64,000 nucleotides of DNA from NCBI GenBank assembly GCA_001662425.1, contig BDDC01000274.1:4107-68106 (forward strand), written 5' to 3'. Position numbers and translations under genes: made by a program. How positions within the stretch are numbered: the stretch's first letter is position 1; each line of letters starts with the position of its first letter. This stretch comes from Chlamydomonas sphaeroides. Taxonomy: Eukaryota > Chlorophyta > Chlorophyceae > Chlamydomonadales > Chlamydomonadaceae. A model generated the notes under the pieces. It was not told the DNA's origin. It was given only the letters and a program-made list of their open reading frames with translations, and ran no database searches. Below are positions 58,594-64,000 of this stretch, one piece after another.

Positions 58594-61437
58594 NNNNNNN
58601 NNNNNNNNNNNNNNNNNNNNNNNNNNNNNNNNNNNNNNNNNNNNNNNNNNNNNNNNNNNNNNNNNNNNNNNNNNNNNNNNNNNNNNNNNNNNNNNNNNNN
58701 NNNNNNNNNNNNNNNNNNNNNNNNNNNNNNNNNNNNNNNNNNNNNNNNNNNNNNNNNNNNNNNNNNNNNNNNNNNNNNNNNNNNNNNNNNNNNNNNNNNN
58801 NNNNNNNNNNNNNNNNNNNNNNNNNNNNNNNNNNNNNNNNNNNNNNNNNNNNNNNNNNNNNNNNNNNNNNNNNNNNNNNNNNNNNNNNNNNNNNNNNNNN
58901 NNNNNNNNNNNNNNNNNNNNNNNNNNNNNNNCGGTGCGGCGCGGCGCGGTGCCGCCCACCACGCCTCGCACCCGAGCGCCTCTCTCGTGCGGCCCCCTCG
59001 CCCCGTGCAGCCCGCACCTGCTCCTGCGCCAGGGCAGAGATGTAGTCCTCCTCCTCGGGACTGAGCTCGCCCATGACCTGACACACGGGGGGGGGAGAGG
59101 GGCACGGGGAACCACACGGCGGCAGCCAGGCGGGGCGCCACAGCACGGCTCAGCCAGCACGCCGGCGACTGCTGCTGCTGCTGAGGACGAGGATGCTGCC
59201 CCGCTATCAAAAGACCGCCCACCTAGGACCGCGGCTGCCCGTGCACCGCGCTGCAGCCCCCTCGCGGCCTATGGCGTCCGCCCACGGCACATGAGACACA
59301 GCTTCATACCCAGCCCGATACTGGCATCTATCCATGTCCAGCCAGCTACCGGTATGCCCACCTGCCGGCACGCCTCCACGAAGCTGGGCACGTCCACCCG
59401 CCCCCACAGCCCGGCCACAACGTCCCGAGCGCTGTCGTGGCGGGCGCCGGCGCTGGAGGCGGCAGCGCGCAGCACCTGCGGCACGAGCACACAGGCCGGA
59501 GTGCGAGGGCGCGGGCGGGATAAGCGCCCTCCAGGCCTCGTATCTAACCTATCGAAACGCAGACGGTTCGCCTCGACAGACTCGATGACGGCGTCGACAA
59601 ATGTACGACGATTAGCAATCCCAGCACCCGCCGCGCCCCAGCACCTCGGTTTTCTCCCCTTGCGAAGCCGGCCAAGGGACCCCGGTGCAGCAGCGCCACC
59701 CTTCCCTTCCCTCCCTCCATGTACCTCATGATTGACACTCCGCCTCGTGCATACCAAATGTATGTACAAATGAATGTGTTCAAATTGTATCAACAACATA
59801 CGGTACAACGACATGACCCCGCCAGCCCCCCCTCCCTCACCTCGTGGTTGACTGCCAGGTAGCGGCTGCGGAAACCCCGAGGCACAACCCAGTTGACACC
59901 TGCGGCGGGCAAGCACCATTATGATGATGAGACCGCAGCTGCCTCAGCGCAGCGCTCACGACGGGTGCCGGCACCCTGACCTAGGACCGCCCGCGCCGGG
60001 TCCCCGCAACCGCAACCGCACCGGGCCCCACCCGTGGTCTTGAACATGTCCAGGGTTTTGGTGCCGCGTGTCAGGGTGCCTGTGGAGAAGACCTGCGTCC
60101 GCAGCGTGGCGGGCTCCGGGTCCAGTTCCGAGGGGTGTATCCGGCCCTGCGGCCAGACGGAGGAAGGGAGGGAGGCACGGAGGTTAGGAGGCAGGGAGGT
60201 AGAAAAGCAGGGAGGGAAGGAGGAAAGGATGAGGGCCTGCACACCCGGCCCAGAAGCGGGCGGGAGCGGTGCAGTGAAGAAGATGGAGGAAGGCGAGGGG
60301 CAGTGGGGCAGGAGAGATGGGGTATCAGGGGGTGTGGGCGAATCCGCGCCTGCTCATATGCGGCGTGCGTTGCCCACGTGCCCCACGGGTGGCCACGGCC
60401 AGCCGGACCGCCACAGGGGTTCTGCGCTGCCGCCGACGAACCGAAAAGACACGTGTCGTGCGCGCGCTTGTCCGCCTAACCGCCTCCCTGTCCGGCCCTC
60501 TCTCCCCTTCCTCCTCCCGCGCCGCCCCCACCTGCTGCAGGGCCGACTTGAGGTAGTCCAGGTCAGCGAAGAACACGTTGCTCCCACGGACCTGGGGCAG
60601 GAGGGGCAGGCCAGGTTGAGCTGGGCCCCACGGTTGGGCCCCACGGTTTGGCCCGGTCCCCAGAGCTTTGCGGCCGCGGGGCAGTCGGGTGCGAGATGGC
60701 CCCGCGGGGCTTCGGCGCCGGGTTGACCCTCACTGCCCCGCCTGAGCGGCGGCGCCTGCAGCCCCCGCTCCTACACTCGGGTACCGTTATCGCTATGTGG
60801 CCCCTGTGTTTTATCATCGAGGCGCCATCTACCACGGTAGTGTGCTGTAGCTGTAGGTGGGAAGTGGGCCTGGCGGCGAGCCCCAGCCCCACACCTGCTG
60901 CAGGACCGCCAGCGACACCTGCCGCGCGTAGTCGGACTCGGCGGCGCTCAGCCCGGGCAGCGCCGCCACCAGCGCCTGCGGCCCGAGGGGGCGGAGGGGC
61001 AGCGTTGCGGGGTCAGGAGGCGCCGGCGCGTGTGTGTGTCGGGTGCAGCCGCGGCTACAGGGCCGGAACAGCGACGCACACAAGGGCGCGTTGGGCTGGC
61101 CAAGCGGTGCGCCACAGCTGACAGGTCGGCTAGCGCCCTGCCGTGCAGGTGCCGTGGCGACTCGGTCACATCCCCGCCCTCGCCGGCGATAGACACCCGT
61201 ACACTGGTGAACATATCTCGCGTTACGCCCAACGGGTTGCCGCCGGCAGCCGCCAGGCAGCTCTCCGTGACGGCTTCCCAGGCGCCATCTATCCGCTCAG
61301 CGAAGCCAGGAGGGACGCGCCACGTCGACAGCGGCCGCCGCCCGCCTGCCGGGGAGCGCAGGGGAAACATGAGGGGGCGCAGGGGCCGGGGGCGAGGGCG
61401 GAGGCGGGTTGGGACGCGCACCTGTGACGCCGAGCAT
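57945..61437 (-). CDS. protein of unknown family with two similar modules
   Basis: Ten exons (61437-61422, 61345-61080, 60975-60895, 60591-60532, 60146-60032, 59899-59841, 59475-59362, 59077-59018, 58271-58187, 58039-57945) give 316 residues in consistent phase. I do not recognise the family. No signal peptide, membrane helix or known catalytic motif is obvious. Two parts look alike: SNVFFADLDYLKSALQQGR in exons 4-5 and DAFIRDLPYLDKCLQQGR in exon 9. Each is preceded by a short acidic helix with a DY pair (SAAESDYARQ, PEEEDYISAL) and followed by a Thr/Gly-rich strand region starting at VFSTGT and VFLNDT. Module 1 is extended by NWVVPRGFRSRYLAVNHE and a helical exon 7. A 338-base gap and poly-C run lie in the intron between exons 8 and 9, so a missing exon there cannot be excluded. 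Confidence 0.75.
58532..58593 (+). repeat. 62-base poly-C run next to an assembly gap
   Basis: An uninterrupted run of C ends exactly at the first N. Such a run is more likely a sequencing or assembly failure at a GC-rich repeat than natural sequence. Confidence 0.95.
58594..58931. other. assembly gap (338 N)
   Basis: A sized gap lies inside an intron of the unknown two-module gene. The flanking exons are both phase 0, so the model holds if the gap is purely intronic. Confidence 0.97.
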
Positions 61438-61754
61438 TGCCCCGCAATTTGCTGCTAAAGGCGCCCAAGCTCTTGGCGGATGGTGAGGTGTAGGGAACGT
61501 TGGGGCGTGGCGCTTCGAAGTTCGCGAATGCAAATGTCTAGTTTGTGGGTCGCCAGGAGTAAGCAAGATGCCGAGAGTAAGGTGGCTCGGGTGACGTGCT
61601 TGTGGTGCGATAAGTTTACTGTGAGGCGCTGCATGCTCATGCCAATGTGGTTTTGGGGGGCCGGGGCTCGATCGCGCCCGAACAGCATGTCGTGAAGGCT
61701 TACACAGTGGTGTGATGCAATCGTGTACACATTTGCTTTTACTTAACACGCAGC
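61438..61754. promoter_or_regulatory. shared upstream region of two divergent genes
   Basis: The unknown two-module gene and the right-edge gene start 317 bases apart, facing outward. The segment is AT-richer than both genes. Confidence 0.45.
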
Positions 61755-64000
61755 ATGGAAGCGCTGACGGCCCGCACAAGCCGACACCATCCAGGCCGCA
61801 GCGACGTTCCCTCGCGCGCGCACGCGCCATCCGTGCACCACACCTGCTGCAGACGATCTCCAGGCCTTCTCGCATGGCTCTGGTCGGCCGGCGCCTCGCG
61901 GTGTCACCAGCGCCGCACCCGCCGTGCCCTACCCGACGACCCCGCTGCTGCGGCCACCGACCCTACCTACTCCGCTGCTGCCAACAGCCCCGTTAGCACC
62001 TCGCCCTATGCCTATCACCCTGCACACGCGTGTCTGCAGCTGGAGCAGCCCCCCGCCGACGTCAGCACGGCAGCGGTACGCCACGCTGCGACGCCCCGCC
62101 GGCACGCTCTGTCGCACACCTCCCTCCGCTGCCCCTGCTGCCATCCCAATTACAGCTACCGCTCCCGGCGGTGTGCCCTCCCTTGACCGCTGCCCCTGGC
62201 TGTGCCCCATCCCTAACTGCCACACAGTGGAGCTCGGTCCTGGATGAGCTGCTGCGCCTCGCGGACGTGCCGCTCGTGGCGCCGCGCGCGTTCGCCCACC
62301 TGACTCACCTCCGGTTGCGCCGCGCCGCCGCCGCCGCCAGCGCCAGCAGCACCAGTGCCGCCGCATATCGACGCAAACAGAACACGGACATGGCCAAAGC
62401 TGCCGGTGCCCCGGCTGCCATGCCTGAGCTCAGCCCTGCTGCTGGCCCAGCTTCTCAGGCGGCGGCCGTGTCGGGGTTCGTTTCCGCCGGGCCGCTGCCT
62501 CGGGCTGCTGCTGTGACGTCGGCGTCGCGAGGAGCCCGCGCCCCGCCGCCGCCGACGCCGCCGCCGAGGCAGGGGCAGGCGGCATTGGCAGTCACAGCGC
62601 CGCTCGGCGGCGGCCCCTGGGCCGGGTCCTCTGCCCCTAGCAGCGGCCGCGATGCCGAGGACGAGGCCCGCGGCTGGGCCGAGGAGGAGCAGGTGGAGGA
62701 GGCGGAGGACGATGAGGGCGAGGACCGCGAGGCCGGGCCCGCGTGGTCGGGCGACGCACAGCAGCTGCGGGCCGTGCCCGACCGCCGGCTCGGTGGTCTG
62801 CTGCTGGACTGCGCCACCGCGCGGGTGCCTCTGCGGCCCTCATCACTGCAGGCAGGGTGGACGGCGGGGCGGCTGCGGTGACTGCGGGACGCAAGGAAGG
62901 GGATGCGCCAGAGCCGGGCGCGCACGGACGGACGGACGCGCGGGGAGGTCGGGGCCCCTGGCGTGCTGCCGCTTGGGGGCGTGTGTGATGGGACCGGCCG
63001 GTGCCCCCGGATTGGGCACTCCCAGCGGCATGAAGGCGCCTTACTCAGCGGGGATCGCCGGCCGCCGCCTCCCGCAACAGGCCCTCCGCTCCTTCCTCAC
63101 TCCCGCCACGCCCCCTGCCCGCCCCACCCCATTCCAAACCCGTCCGCCAGGCCTATGTCGCGGAGCTCACCGCCCGCGCGCCGCAGCTGTCGGCGCGTGC
63201 CCTCGCATCAGGCCTGGAGGGCCTCGCCGCCTATGACTGGGCCAGCCGCCAGCCCAGCCCTCCCCCCGCAAGCGAGGGCCCAAGCGCAGCGGCCGCACGG
63301 CGCTCGGCGCCCTCGGCCGCCGCCACCGCTGCGCCGGGCGCTTGGGCCGAGCCGCTACTGGCCGCGCTGCTGCAGCCGGCGGCGGCGGCGCCGACGCAGA
63401 CGCCGGGCGCGCCGCCGCGCGTCGCGGCTCTGAGTCCGCACGCCAACCTTCGGCTGCTGCGGACCCTTGTGTCGCTGCGAGTGGCGCCGTCTCCGGCCTG
63501 GGGCCAGGGCTTCCTAGCGGCCACGCGGCTGGGCTGCGACCTGCGCCAGTGCGAGCCGGCGCCGGAGGCGGCGGCAGGCAGGCAGCCGCAAGGCAACGCC
63601 GCCAGCGCGCGGACAGGCGGCGTGGGTGTTGGCAGCGGGCTGCGGCGGCCGCTGCTGCTGGCGCTGCTGCCGGTGCTCAAGGCGCTGGGGCTGCGGCCCG
63701 ACGGCGGCTGGTGGCTGGACGTGCTCGCGGCGGCGGCGCCGCCGGGCCTGTCGCTGCCGCCGCCGCAGCCCGCTGAGCCCTCGTCCTCATCGCCACCCCG
63801 ACCGCCGCCACCTCCGCGGCCGCGGCTGCCGCCCGGTGCTGAGGCCGAGGTGCTGTGCTACGTGCTCAGCTACGCAGCCCGCCTGGGGCCGCTGCCGCCG
63901 GGCCCCGCCGCCGACGCGCTTGGGCCCTGGGCCGAGGCGGCGCTGCGCGCCGTCGCGGCGGCCGTGTCCGCCGCGTCAGGCGGCGGCTCTGGGCCTGGAG
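61755..64000 (+). CDS. helical-repeat protein, possibly organellar RNA-binding (OPR/FASTK-like); 3' truncated
   Basis: Exon 1 (61755-62075, 107 residues) ends at a GTACGC donor and joins in phase to exon 2 at 62228 (WSSVLDELLRLADVPLVAPR). Exon 2 ends at either 62824 (GTGCCT) or 62851 (a GC donor); both are phase 0. Exon 3 begins at 63151 and is open to the window edge. The N-terminal ~100 residues are Arg/Ser/Thr/Ala-rich with few acids, suggesting plastid or mitochondrial targeting. Exon 3 shows helical units of the form L-x2-L-x2-L-x-P-x3-W, such as LRLLRTLVSLRVAPSPAWGQ and LPVLKALGLRPDGGWWLDVL, like the FASTK/RAP and octotricopeptide-type proteins abundant in green algae that act on organelle RNAs. 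That assignment is by pattern only. Long Pro/Ala-rich linkers separate the helices. Confidence 0.6.

Noticed and set aside
58413..59222. Frames on both strands running through the N gap with poly-Gly or poly-Pro
   Set aside because: They exist only because Ns and the poly-C run contain no stop codons.
1..64000. tRNA, rRNA, CRISPR arrays and complete transposons
   Set aside because: Reading both strands, I found no T-loop/acceptor-stem pattern, no ribosomal sequence, no regularly spaced repeat-spacer array, and no transposase or reverse-transcriptase motifs. A dedicated tRNA or repeat search could still find something small.

Overview
This window is nuclear DNA from a GC-rich, intron-rich green alga, most likely a flagellate core chlorophyte of the Chlamydomonas/Volvox type. 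The reasons are many short exons with GTGCGG/GTGAGC-type donors and GC-biased third positions, an algal-type LHCI protein, the aerobic chlorophyll cyclase CRD1/CHL27, the ciliary GTPase ARL6/BBS3, TGTAA-type poly(A) signals, and GT64/GT77-type glycosyltransferases. No bacterial, viral, rRNA, tRNA or CRISPR feature was recognised. Exon models were built by hand. Each junction was accepted only when splice sites, reading phase and, where known, family similarity agreed.

Left part (1-24 kb). A chloroplast DUF760 (UV-B-induced-like) gene on the minus strand faces away from a TTC33-like TPR gene across a short shared upstream region. The Mg-protoporphyrin monomethyl ester cyclase gene follows (minus). 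After about 2 kb without a supported gene come two secretory-pathway glycosyltransferase genes on the same strand: a 19-exon nucleotide-diphospho-sugar transferase of GT77 type and a GT64 (EXTL-like) gene with a signal anchor.

Middle (24-43 kb). An LHCI antenna gene, a long coiled-coil RING-C3HC4 gene and a stand-alone biotin-protein-ligase N-terminal (GATase1-like) gene all lie on the minus strand. The last diverges from PUS10, the archaeal/eukaryotic-type tRNA pseudouridine synthase, on the plus strand. PUS10 converges on a penta-EF-hand gene, which in turn diverges from a MYND-finger gene.

Right part (43-64 kb). MYND gene, ARL6/BBS3 and PIG-A run in tandem on the plus strand. A ten-exon gene of unknown family (minus) contains what looks like an internal two-module duplication and is interrupted by a poly-C run plus a 338-base assembly gap. 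It diverges from a helical-repeat (OPR/FASTK-like?) gene that runs off the right edge.

The most unusual signals are: (1) exon-edge duplications inside introns of PUS10, the GT77-type gene and PIG-A, all spaced by multiples of three with open frames between the copies; (2) a 44-base near-identical element in introns of two unrelated genes 53 kb apart; (3) an ARL6 with Ser in place of the switch-II Gln; (4) the unknown two-module protein; (5) three GC-AG introns in two genes. Functions are inferred from remembered family sequences; no search was run.
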